This document shows, in pieces, positions 23,430 to 35,400 of a stretch of 64,000 nt of DNA. Each line of letters starts with the position of its first letter. The stretch's first letter is position 1. A program made the position numbers and the translations under genes. This stretch comes from Seriola aureovittata (lineage: Eukaryota > Chordata > Actinopteri > Carangiformes > Carangidae). The stretch spans positions 14,985,501 to 15,049,500 of the forward strand of contig NC_079382.1 in assembly GCF_021018895.1 (NCBI RefSeq), read 5' to 3'. A model generated the notes under the pieces. The model made no database searches, was not told the origin of the DNA, and was given only the letters and a program-made list of their open reading frames with translations.

Positions 23430-26400
23430 ATGGTAAGATCCCTCGGTGTGTGTGTGTGTGTGTTTCTGGTGATGTGCTTGTACAGAAATGAACTCTGGGC
23501 TTGTGGGATTTTCAGGTCGATAGAGTACTGGGCTGTCTGGAAAACTCTGCAAAGCTTGGTTTTACAGTTGGTGCAGAAACCTGTTAGAAACAGCTCAGGA
23601 TGACATGGGCATGTGACTGCAGCCTCTGAAATTAGATTAATGAGCGAAATCTGATCCCTGCCAACAGTTTTATTTCCTATGTAAACACTTCAGGCTGTAC
23701 TATCAAAACATTAACGTAAAGTAGGCGGTATGAAAACACTGACGGTATCTGATCATTTAGGCTAAACATGGCCGTTGAAGGTCGAAAATAATATCCATCG
23801 AGAATGTGTCTGTCACGTAAACCACTAATTAGCAGGGCCACTCCTCCACCTACAGGCAGGGTGGATAGTGTCAAACTGAAATGTGAAAAAACAGTAGGTC
23901 GATATTAAAACTTCTGATGCCACGATCTTGATCTTTAAGATGTTTAAGTCGAAACGATGAGTCAGCCAGACAACCAGAGAGAAGCAGTGAAAGGGTTAAA
24001 GTTCTTCGACCTAGCAGCATGGAAAGACTGACTTGAGCTGCCCGCCAAATGAAACAACGGCTAGAAGAATCTGGAAAAGCAGAAAACTGAATTCAACAGG
24101 CTCTTTAGCCCACATAGTCAATGCGTCATCTCCCCTGGAAAACTTTGTTTTGACACGGGCTTCTGGTGCTTTCAATTGTTGAAATAAAAGTCGGAATTTG
24201 GAGTAGGACACGCATCATCGAGTCAAGGTGAGGCAAGGCACCACATAGGCAGCAGTGTCGCTTTACTTAACCAGAATCCTTGCATCTATAAAACAAAAAA
24301 AGTCCACTCTTGTTTAATAAGTCTATTTGATACCTAATATACACAGCAGGTCTGTTTTCAGCCTCATGAGGAAAACTCTAGGCTACAAGAGCAAGTTTGG
24401 ACTCCCTTGTCCCGATGTCTAGCAAATGTCTGACATATTTGACAGCCAAGTGATACTTTGATACACTACAAGCTGATGTGCCAACACTTGAATATCCCAT
24501 ACACATCGCTGTTATTCGCTGTTTAAATTTACCGTTGCATAATCCTGTTTCAGTGTTCTGTGTATTAATGGGATTGAATTGATTGATTATAGGGAATGGG
24601 TAAATGTCAAAGCTTTTACTTGTTCTTCATTCTCCTGCTGCAGAGCTGTAAAGCTCCGTCTGTGACAAGTGACAATAACACTGTATAAAGAATGCACATA
24701 TGCACAAATGCAGTTATACAACACATAATTTGTGTTTAGACATATGTTAGAGACTTAAAGTTTCAGTAGTTGGGAGATGGCTGTATAGATAGATAGATAG
24801 ATAGAATAAAGGCTAGATTTTGTAGAAGAACTAAATAAACTAAATAAAGAAGCAAGTGTAGCAATGAAATATATAAATATGAATAATAAAAAAAATAATA
24901 GAGATAGACCTGTAGCTATGTTCTGAATATATACTCAGGGTAAAAAAAAAAAAGTTCACAATCACTGCTGATAAAATGAAACCCATCTTTACCTAAAGCT
25001 TGGCGGTTAGCCATCAGCCAGACTATGATATCAGCACAACACAGCGTGGGAAAACCACTTGTTGACTAACAACGAGCTATTCTGCCAGTGTCACTAGTGG
25101 CACTAGTGTCAGAGGTTTACGAGGAACACTTGAATGCATCATTTTACCACTGGGCTGCGTGAGCTCCGCTGGAGGGGCAGAACTTCAACAGCACGCAAGC
25201 ATATCTTCGATGCCACAGTCCACCGCACTCGTGCAGTTGTGGATGCTTCACTTGAAGCAAAGAGGAATAAAGACAACATGTCTATCTGTTAGACATGCAT
25301 CTGAGTGCAGATCTTAATCTGTACAAACTGACAGCGCTTTATATGTTGGAGGGGGCCGAAAAGTTTTCTTCTATGTCTAATTAAGGGTGAGTGGATTTTT
25401 TTTTTTTTTTAATTACAGGCTCTCAAGCACAGAGATATGGATGGATCTATCACTTTGCTAAGGCAGAATATCTTTTGTGGTGAACTCCTGCTCTTTCAAA
25501 CTGCTATTGTTTATCCTGGTGGAATGATTTTTGTTTTTGTTTTATGCTCTGTAGGAGTTTTTGTTCTAAAGCAAAATCATGTTCACAACCTACATAAAGA
25601 GTCTGAATGATATGGTATTTTCTACGGTAAGCTGACAGGTTATAAGCACTCCTGCATGTCTTTGCTATATGCTGAGAGATGCATGGCCATACTAAAAATA
25701 TGTCTATGAACAAACAACCCCTACTTATATTTACTTTGGATGCCAAGCCTGCACTCCCTTCTTTTGTCCATAGACTGTTTATCATATTTGTACTACCATG
25801 TGTAAGTACTCTCAGTTTAGCAAAATTGTGCGCATATTCATATTGAAATGCATGTTTATTGACTGCAACTGCATATGTAAGAAGGCATTTATGTGAGTTG
25901 TTTCTCTGCTTTGCTTCAGTCTGAGAGCCCCGAAGAGCAGCCAAGCACTGGGGTCTTGGGCCGTATTGGGAGCTGGTTCTCTCCATGGAAAGGAAACGGT
26001 CCAAAGAGTCCTATTGAAAATGCCTCCCCAACTAGTGATCAGGCTGTTAAGTCAGAGGGATACAAGGAGAGTGGGGAGTTCGTGAGACCCAAGCCAGGAG
26101 AACAACAGTGGCAGGAGGAGAAGGAGCACAGCTCTAATCCCAATCCACTGGGTTTCTCCAGAGACAGTTTCTTCTGTGAGGAGAAGGACGCCACGCAGTC
26201 TGCCCACAGCCACGGCTCCGTTGGGAACAGCACTGAGACAGGAGAAGGAGGTCCAAAAGAGGAGGAGTTTGTAGAGAGCAGGAAGGAGGGAACAGGGCAG
26301 GGCAAAGAGAGGGAGGAGAGCAGCAACGGTCCTTCAGCGAGCGGGATTCCTGACAAGAATGCCAGTCATCTGACACATCTCCCTTCCTCCACTAAACAGG

Positions 26401-29400
26401 GTGTGGTATGGGACTCTGACCGGGCACACGCCCAGCCTCAGGCCAGGAGACAAGCACAGGCCCAGGCAGGCAAGAGGCTCCATGTGTACCTGGAGGAGAC
26501 CAGCGTGATTCAACGCGGCCGAGACGCTTGTGCTTCACAGGAAGTCGTCCGCACCAAAGTCACAGAAAGACTACGGGTCCTCCCAAAGGCAGACTCATCA
26601 CAAAGTTTTGATCTACCAAAGAGCTCAAGTTCAAAAAGTGCAAAGAACAAAAGGACAAATGTTAGGCCTGCCATTGGGGCACAGGGTTATTACAGTGCTC
26701 TAGTGGGTGTGTCACTGAAATCACACAAAGACTCACAGTTAGAGACTGAACCTGATAAAGAACAAACAGAGGCAGACAGCATGGGGCGTAAGAATGCAGC
26801 CAGAAGGAAAGTACGAAAAAACTCTCAGGAGGATGGAGGGAACAGCCCCCAGGAAAAAATGTCTCCTAATGCTCAACCTGTCCCGGAGGGATTCCCTTCA
26901 TCAGATAACTCAGTGACCAGTCCTCAGGGCAAAAGTCCAAAGACACACATGGGAGAATCGTCTGTAAACTCCTCCTCCACACACCACCCCACCTCCCAGA
27001 CCTCACCTGAAGGAGGGGAAAGTCAGACTTCCTGTCCCGATACCATCAAGCAATTGGACAACTTCCAGGATTCAAACTCAGTCATTGCAGACACACTGGT
27101 ATGTGTGGTTGATGTTGGCGCAGACATGGAGGACGATGACAGCCTTTACAGAGTAGAAAGGAAGACAGAGACACCAGAGTCCAAACGTAGGAGTATGAAA
27201 GTTTCTCGGAGTGAGGTGAAGTTTTTTCCAAAAAGTGTGCCTTTGAAGTCTTCGCAAAGTCCAGCAGACGACAAACAGGATTTTAAACCAGCATTAAAGA
27301 ATACCAATGAAGAAAAGGATATGGCCAAAACAGAGATTGACGCGAGGTAAGTTAAAGTTGGAAATTAAAGTGAATGATTAAGATTAATTTAAATAAACAC
27401 AACAAATGTTTAATTGTACAACTAGTGCGTCTCCAACATTAGCAGACATTTTGGCTGTATGTGTTAATGTTGAGATTTTACAAAATATTTAAAAAAAAAA
27501 AAAAAAGTTTACCTCTCCCTTTACCTGTCATCATACACAGACTACATGACCTGACGAAAACTGATGAGGAGCCTAAACCAGTCGTCGGCCGCATTGCAGA
27601 TAAAATCAACCTCTTTGAGCGGCAGCATGCAGCAGGGGGTAACAAACAGACCTTCCAAACCCCGCGAAGTGCTGATACCTCTCCGGTCAGGAAAACCACA
27701 GAGAGGCTGAAAGCAGAATTTGAGTTGTCGGACCAGAGGTCGAGATCAGCCGAACGTTACAGCACAGCCAGGTCCAGCCCTGCGTCACCTGCCAGAGAGA
27801 AACCGTTGACTGTCAAGGAGCGAATGAGGAACTTTACACAGGCATCTAAATCAGAGGCTAAACCAGCACTACCTCAAAAGCCAGCCATGACTGGAATGTC
27901 TCAAAAGACCACATCATCTGTTGCTGCATCAGAGTTGCCAGAACTGGACAGTCGGGATAAACTGGATACTGAAGAGCAGATAAAGGCAACAGCAATGTCA
28001 GAGATAATACGAAAACCAGATGGACAAGATTGCAGTACTGTAGGGGTAAAGATTTCCATTCAACAACAACCACCAACAGCCCCCAAAACAACAGACACTG
28101 TGGCCTCGAACACAACAGATCAGGGTACGAAACCTAACAGTGTTGAACCAGATGTCCCAGCTAAAGGAACTGATGACTCCTCAGAAATGACCAGCAGTGT
28201 TAGACCACAGGCCAAAGGCCCCAGCAGAACAGGCTCCCGCTCTAAAAGAAAGAAAAGTAAAGAGCCTACAAGTCCCATGAGCCCAAATAGGGAAAACAAA
28301 CCTACAAGTAAGTCAGACATCGCTGCTATAAAACAAGAGCAGGTGGATGATACAGTGGAGCCCGTCTCTCCCGCCAAACAGCTCACTGACAAAGTCTCAT
28401 CATCATCTGATAAAGGCCAAGAAAACACATCAGAAAAACAGTCGCTTTCTGATACTAGACAGAAAAATTTTAAAAAGGAAGCGGAAGTATTAGGAAAAGA
28501 GAAGCAGCAGTTAGATTCTTCATTTAAAACAGAGAACAGTGACAAACCAGACAACAGACAGGAGGGACTACCTGAACCATCTGTCATCAAAGATGAACCT
28601 GATACTGCTGCTTCTAACCGTGGAACAAAGAAGCCTATTGACAAGGACCCCGTTATTTTACCCCAAGAGGAGGAAAAGACAGGGGGACACAGCCTTGTGT
28701 TCACACAGTACAGAGAAAAGGCTTCCAAGGACAGCAGTGAAACTTCAGAGTCCTCCCCCTCACCTGCTGTTGACAGGCCTATTGAGAAGACTCCTTCAGT
28801 GGAGCAGGAGTTACCTGTTGAACAGCCCAAATTAGATAAAAAATCATCAGTGCAGCCTGAATCAAAAAGTAAAGGAAAAGTAATCCAGCCCGGTAAAAGA
28901 AAAGAAGGGCAAAAATCGCAACCTCAAAACAAAGACACAAAACCAGTAAATCTGTCTGAGAGTAAGAATGTGGAGAAAGAGGAAGGGAGAGAAAAAAAAA
29001 ATCAGACTGAGAACAAAGACAAAAAAAAACCACAGCAGCTGCTGCGTTCAGATAAAAATACCACAAGTGGCAAGGTTTCAGACAGTGGACAAGGTATCTC
29101 AGGAACAGAGAGAAGTGTTGCTAAGGACGATGAAAGAAAAAATGCTGAGAGAAAAGAGCAGCCACAGCCCATTAAAGACATAAAACAAGAAGCTAATCCA
29201 CTAGAACCAGCCTCTCAGTCATCAGAAAAGATCAGTGCATCATCAGAGGACCTCCCTGCTCAAACACAGCATGTCAGTCAGATGGCGACTGCACATCCAG
29301 AAAAAAATGCTATTTGCGCCGTCACTCAGACTAATGAGGCTGTGAGTCGGACCAAGAGCGATAATGGACCTTTGAAGGGAGAGACGACAACAACTGTGCC

Positions 29401-32400
29401 TCTACAGAAGTCCACAGAAAGCTCTGGAACAGACGCAGAGCCAGTGGTGAGTGCAGCAGAGCCACAGGCTAATTCTGTATCAGTGGAAAAAACAGAGAAT
29501 TCACCCGATGACTCACGTACACATGGAGCTAATGATGTTGAGTTCTCCAGCCCAAAGCCTGTTATCAAAGCAACTACAGCAGCTGAGAAAGTGACTGTAA
29601 AAGCTGCTAATGACACTCCAGTGCCGATAACTGTACAGACTGAAAATAATGCAGAGAACCAATCATCTGTTAAAGAGCCTTCTCCTGTTTCAGTCTCTAA
29701 ATCTGCGAGCAGCCAGGGAGAAGGGCCGGATGATGGGAAAAAAAGTTCAACTGTCAAAACAGTGCCCTCAGAAGAGAAAATCTCAGGCGATATAAGCAAA
29801 CTCGCTCCTAGCACTTCACTCAAGGGTGCAGAAGAAATAGCACAAGGCCTTTCTAATAGAAATGCTTCTAAATCCACAGTTAACGTGGCAGAGAACACGG
29901 CTGAGAAAACATTAAGTTCGCAAGTCAATGAACTCCCACCCGTTGCTAATGGTGACATCTCCCCAGATTCACAACCCCTCACAGTCAAAAAGGAACCGGT
30001 CAATAACAAGCCAAGTGCAACTCCAAAAGCACCCACTTCTCCAGAGGCTAATAAACTGAGCCCAGACTCAATCCAACGTTCACCTATGAAGAAGCTCCAT
30101 TTGCCACGGGGACTAAGCAAAGACGATTCTACAAAACAGCAAGACGCCCCCTCTAGCTGGCTGGATCTGGACTTTCCCAAACGGAAACCTAAAGTCACAG
30201 AGCGCAAACTGAGCTCTTCTGTTAGTGAGAGCAATCTCCTGGACCCGTCTGGTGAGCTAGATGATGATGATTTCATTGATAAAATCAAGAAGCTTTGCGC
30301 CCCCTTCTCCCTCCCACCACGTAAACACAACCAACTTCGGCCACCTCAGCCCCCCTTTGCCATGCCAGCTATCAAGGAGGACCGCTTTGAGAAGACGTTT
30401 GACCCTGAGGAGTTTAAGTTTGGCTTGAGGAAGAAGAACCAGTTCACCTTAGACACACCCCCGAGTCTCTTAGCCAAACGAAACGAGACTAAATCTGGTC
30501 TGAAGCCCGCCAGGGCTAGTTTGGCCGATAGGAGCTTTCTGCTCAGTAGCCTCGACACCGACTCTCGACTCAGGGATAAAACCTCAGTCAAGGATGAGGT
30601 GGACACCAAGGAGGAGAAAGATGATAAGATCAAGGTGAAGTCTCGCTTGGAGGGGAGCTGTGTCCTCAGCAGCCTCAACTCCTCCATCAGAGGGAAGAGG
30701 AATGGCGCTCAAACACAGGAAGAAGGCACCAGCTCTGAGGATGGTACATCTAGCAAAAGCCCAAAGCTAAGCCCTCCACCTTTATCCCAGCCACACCCAC
30801 CAAGCCCGACCACCACAGCACCAATGAAAGTCACACTGACCAAGCAGAGCTCTGCCCTGAGCGACACAAAGGAAGCTGCAGAGGCTGTGGTCAGTGACTC
30901 AGGCCCTCCATTTCCTTCCTTTAACGACATCAAGCTGCCAGACTATTTAGAGAAGTATCTCCAACAGGAACCAGGAAAACCAGTGGAGAGCACACAAGCA
31001 CAGGAGCAAGTCAATAACAAGGTTAGTTTGTCTGCGTGTTATTTTCACTAACTAAAAACGATATGGTTGTACATATAGTTGTCCTCATAACACAGAGATT
31101 TCAAAGGCAAAACTACCTCTCACAAGCAAGTTTAAGTAAAGCAAAGTAGAGTGTATCAGTTGTCTAATGAAAGAAAATACTCATAGTACTCTGCATTAAC
31201 ATACTTCTCATTACAATACAAGTCATCTCTACATTTTATGAGTAGAGAATCACAATGAACAACTCATATACTTAGCTGATGGTTTTATTTTTATCAGGTT
31301 ATTGGAAAAATGACAACTCCGGTTTCTGGAGGTGAAGCAGACCTGGCTGTAAAACCAGGTCAACTGCTTCCTGATGCTGGGCCTTTTCCTGCGATTCCTC
31401 CATCCACACAGCCTACACTCCCTGAGCAGCCACAGGGGAAACTTCGTAATCATGTAAGTGTGCCACAGACGCACTAACTAATAGATTAGTGTCACAAATT
31501 AAATCTGTACTTCTGTTTGAAATACATGTGTATGAGTTTATTTGCATTCTGCAGAGAAGCCTCTGTTCACACTAACACTGGATCGTTTGTCTCATTTGGC
31601 TGGTAAAAAACAAAACTGTGCTGTGTTTTGAGCTGCAGCTAAAGATCATTTTACATGTCCATGGTCACCAAATCATTTCCATGTAATTTCCTCGGACGTT
31701 TCCTGGAAAGAAACTATGTAATTAGGCACTAATTATAGGGAAAATACACATTTCCGTGAAAGGACAGCTCCAGCAAGTAAATGTTTTTTCAGTAGTAAAT
31801 GATGATTCAAATTTTTGTCATCCATTTTTGTAATCAATTTCCAAGTGGTCTCAGATTTTTGGACCCCACTCTATGCTAAATTCTATGTCTGCAATTAGAC
31901 AAATTTCACATTTCTCAATGTACAGCCGACCTGCTATGCACTGAAAACACAGTTATTCAGTTTATTACCAAAGCAGATTAAGAAAACAAGTAAATATTCA
32001 TATTTACATGGGCATTTTTGCTTAGAAAATTACTTAAATCATTGATTATCAAAATTGTTACTAACTTAATGTTACAAGCTTTCTAATTGCTGTAGTTGAC
32101 ATTTTTTCAGTTTCGTTTTGATGGCACTTGTAGCTTACAATTCACAAGCTGACTATCGCGCGGCCATGTTGTATTAAGAAACACTGCTTGAATATAAATG
32201 TAAAACAGGGTAGCCTCCGTGTAGCCACTCCGTCCCCAGAAGTAAACTGAAAGGTCAATACATTCGACAGGCAAAGAGCTGATGCACAAAAACATTAGAT
32301 TAACTTCTCTAGCATTTTACAGATGTTTGCCATACACCGCAAGTCGCAATAAGTCTGTGTGTTTGCATTCCAGATAAGAACTGCCAGAGGATTTCACAAG

Positions 32401-35400
32401 CGCCCTGGAAAGGTACAGTAGGCACAGTTTTGCCCACTTACAACAGAAACAAGATGGAGAGAGGAATCTGGACAGACAACTCTCTGTTCTGTGAAAACAT
32501 CTGCTTTTCATATGGTGTTCTTGGGGGTAAACAAAGTATTTAAAAAAACAGTGTAGTGCAGATTCTCAGCTGGATGTGATTACAATCACAGAATATAGTG
32601 CTGCCAATGCAGTGCAAAACTTGTGGTTCTCCATTGTTATAGAACTTCATTAGAAGTTATTGCAGAAAAGAGAGATCCCCTGGCGCTCAGCATTTTCATT
32701 TTTTTGCCCAGGGATCCAATGTCATGACTGCCATTAAAAAAACAAAACACTCACGCCTATGCTTTTATTTTGAAATTATGCATTACATTAACAGCACAAC
32801 CTGGTGTTTCAAGTAACCGTGTGATTTTTAGTTGACATAATAATGTGGGAAGGGAGGTGTGGGAAAGTGCCATGCTATTAGCTCCCTCTCAGCACTCATT
32901 GAATCAGGATTTAATGTGATGAAATGCACATTTAATGCATTTCACCATTTAATATTTCTTTTCATGGCTAATGTGTTGATTTTTATTTTTGACACTTCCC
33001 CTCATGTCTCCACACAGATGGTGTTGTTTGAGAGGGCTGATTTCAGTGGCGAAACGTATAAGATTTACAGGGACATAGCAGATGCTACGTCTCTGCAGCT
33101 CTCGCCTCTCATATCTGTGAAGGTTGTAAGAGGATGGTAAGTGGTGACAATGAAAAGGAAATGTATACTGAAGTGTAGTTCAAATTACTGTCAAGTGGTT
33201 TGGGGATACCAGGGTTGCTTATAGTTGCTGCTGGATGTGTCTCAAGATTTCTTAAATGAGATAGCAGAATTGAGAATTCAGCACTTGATGACTGCAACTG
33301 TATACTTTTTCCTTTAAAGGAGCCCGTGGAGTTTCACTCCCTAGTGCTACAGTGTTCAAAAACACCGCAGGCTACTCTTGAACATCCAAGCTAAATATTT
33401 ATATCATTTCTTGCATTTTGATATATTTAAATAACCTCTGCAGAAAGAATTGCACTATATCCATATAATTATATCATCAATTAATAACCTATACTGTCTT
33501 TCATTAATGATATTTAAAGTTCAGCATTTTGAGAAATGCTTGTGTTCATTTTCTTGATGAAAGTAAGAAGAGAAAGTCGACACCACTCTCCTGCCCGTCT
33601 TTAGCTTAGCTTATTTTAGCATTAAGACTGAAAATATTGGGAACAGCTAGTGACATGAGGGGGCAATATGTCATTTTTGTCAGTTGTCACAGTTTTTGTA
33701 CAAATTAACCAAATGAGATATAATGTTAATCAGTGAGCTTTAGCTTTTTTGTTATCTGTGGACAGTCAGCTAAGTTAAGCTAACAGGCTGCTTGCTGTAG
33801 CTTTATATTTACCAGACAGATCTGAGAGTGGTGTCCATCTTCTTTAATTTTGAACAAGAAAGCAGATAAGCATGTTTCCAAAAATGCAGAAATATTGCTA
33901 ACAGACCACATACATTTATAATAATAAATGTAATTGTGTGTTTCTGCCATGTGTTTCTGTACGTTTTTCTTTTCACTACAGCTGGGTGCTCTACGAGAAG
34001 CCTGACTTCCAGGGACGCTCCATTGCTTTGGAAGAGGGGGGAATGGAATTGACAAATTTGTGGGAAGAGCCTGATTCAGAGACAGAACCACACAACAACC
34101 CACCAGTGCTGATTGGCTCTATTCGACTTGCTGTCTGGGTGAGTGCACTGGTCAAACACTTCCACCTCACCTGGCCTCATCAATATCTGCATTATCGTCA
34201 CCTGGCGTCACCTTTTGAAATGCAGCTAATAAATGATATTGCTTTATTGATATTCAGCCCAGACTCCTTTGGAGCAGGAAAAAAAAAAAGACTTGTTAAG
34301 ATCTTACCTGTTTTTATTGTTAGGAATGATTTAAGGACTAAAATGGGCCACTGCTGATAATTGCTGTGTTTGTTTCCACCTCTCTGTAGGATTACAGCAT
34401 ACCCCATATTGATCTGTTTACTGAACCGGAGGGCCACGGAAGAGTAACGCCTTACCACGATGACACAATAGAGACAGGCTCATTTGGCATCCCAGTGAGC
34501 ACTGCTTCAATCCAAGTGCACTCTGGGGTGTAAGTATGGCTGTTTCAGCAAAACCAATCTTTCACATCTTTGCGATTGGCCCCTGGTAAAGCATGGATGA
34601 AAGTAACAAACATGCTGAAAAAATCAAACAATTAGCAAGACACATGGTCTACTTATTGTGATTGATCGGAGTGTTAGAAAGGTAGTTACCCGGAGATTAG
34701 ATTTTATTTGAAATACAATACATTTAGGCTAAAGAAGGAAGAAGTTGTGTCTTTGCTTTGCAGCAATAAAACATGAAGTGCAAGTAATGAGACAATCCCA
34801 TTACTCTGCAATGATTTTTGTATTGCTAATGACAGCCAGACCCACCAGAGGAGTAGTCTTTGGAAATCTTGCCTGCTGTGCTCAATGTAGAGCTGTCTTT
34901 TTAATGGGATGCTCTCAGTGTTTGGCTTTGACAAATAGCTGAGAGTTAGTAATCATTACTATGTTCCTCAGTGTTTGGTTTGACTCTCACTCATTTTCCT
35001 CCTCAGGAATGTCTGTCCTGCTGTTGCATGTTAGAAAAGAAGGAGAGAGAGTAGGTGTGGGGGCACTTGGAAAACGTAGAGAGGTGGAGACTAGATGGAG
35101 AGTGAGAGACAGACAAAGGTGTGGAGAGAATTTGGCAAAGGGGAGAATGTTTTTCCACGTGAGAGGTGTAAGCATTCAGGACATTTTTTGCCCTGCCCCT
35201 GAGGAGGTTAATGACAGCAGACCTTTTTCCCACAACTATTTTTGTCAGTTTACCTTGGCACCTTTGCAAGAGACCTAACATTTTACAGATTGTTTCAGCA
35301 TTTCTCAGCATCTCAACGAAACCTCCAACTAACTGCTGTCAGTTGCCAGTTAATCTTTGCTGAGTTAAAAATAATTCTGCCTCAGCAGCTCCTTCTACAG

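Noticed and set aside
25504..26004. 166-codon minus-strand open frame at the start of crybg1 exon 2
   Set aside because: It overlaps the real exon and its acceptor; the translation has no recognised family and no splice support.
27461..27540. Apparent upstream start of the exon 3 frame
   Set aside because: This part is intronic: it includes a 16-A run and ends at a proper CACAG acceptor. The true exon begins at 27541 and joins exon 2 in phase.
28120..28830. 236-codon minus-strand open frame opposite crybg1 exon 3
   Set aside because: Same reason: an antisense mirror of a biased coding sequence.
29326..30330. 334-codon minus-strand open frame opposite crybg1 exon 3
   Set aside because: It is a shadow of the real coding strand: rich in Ser and Leu because it mirrors Lys/Glu/Ser codons, with no splice logic and no recognisable family.
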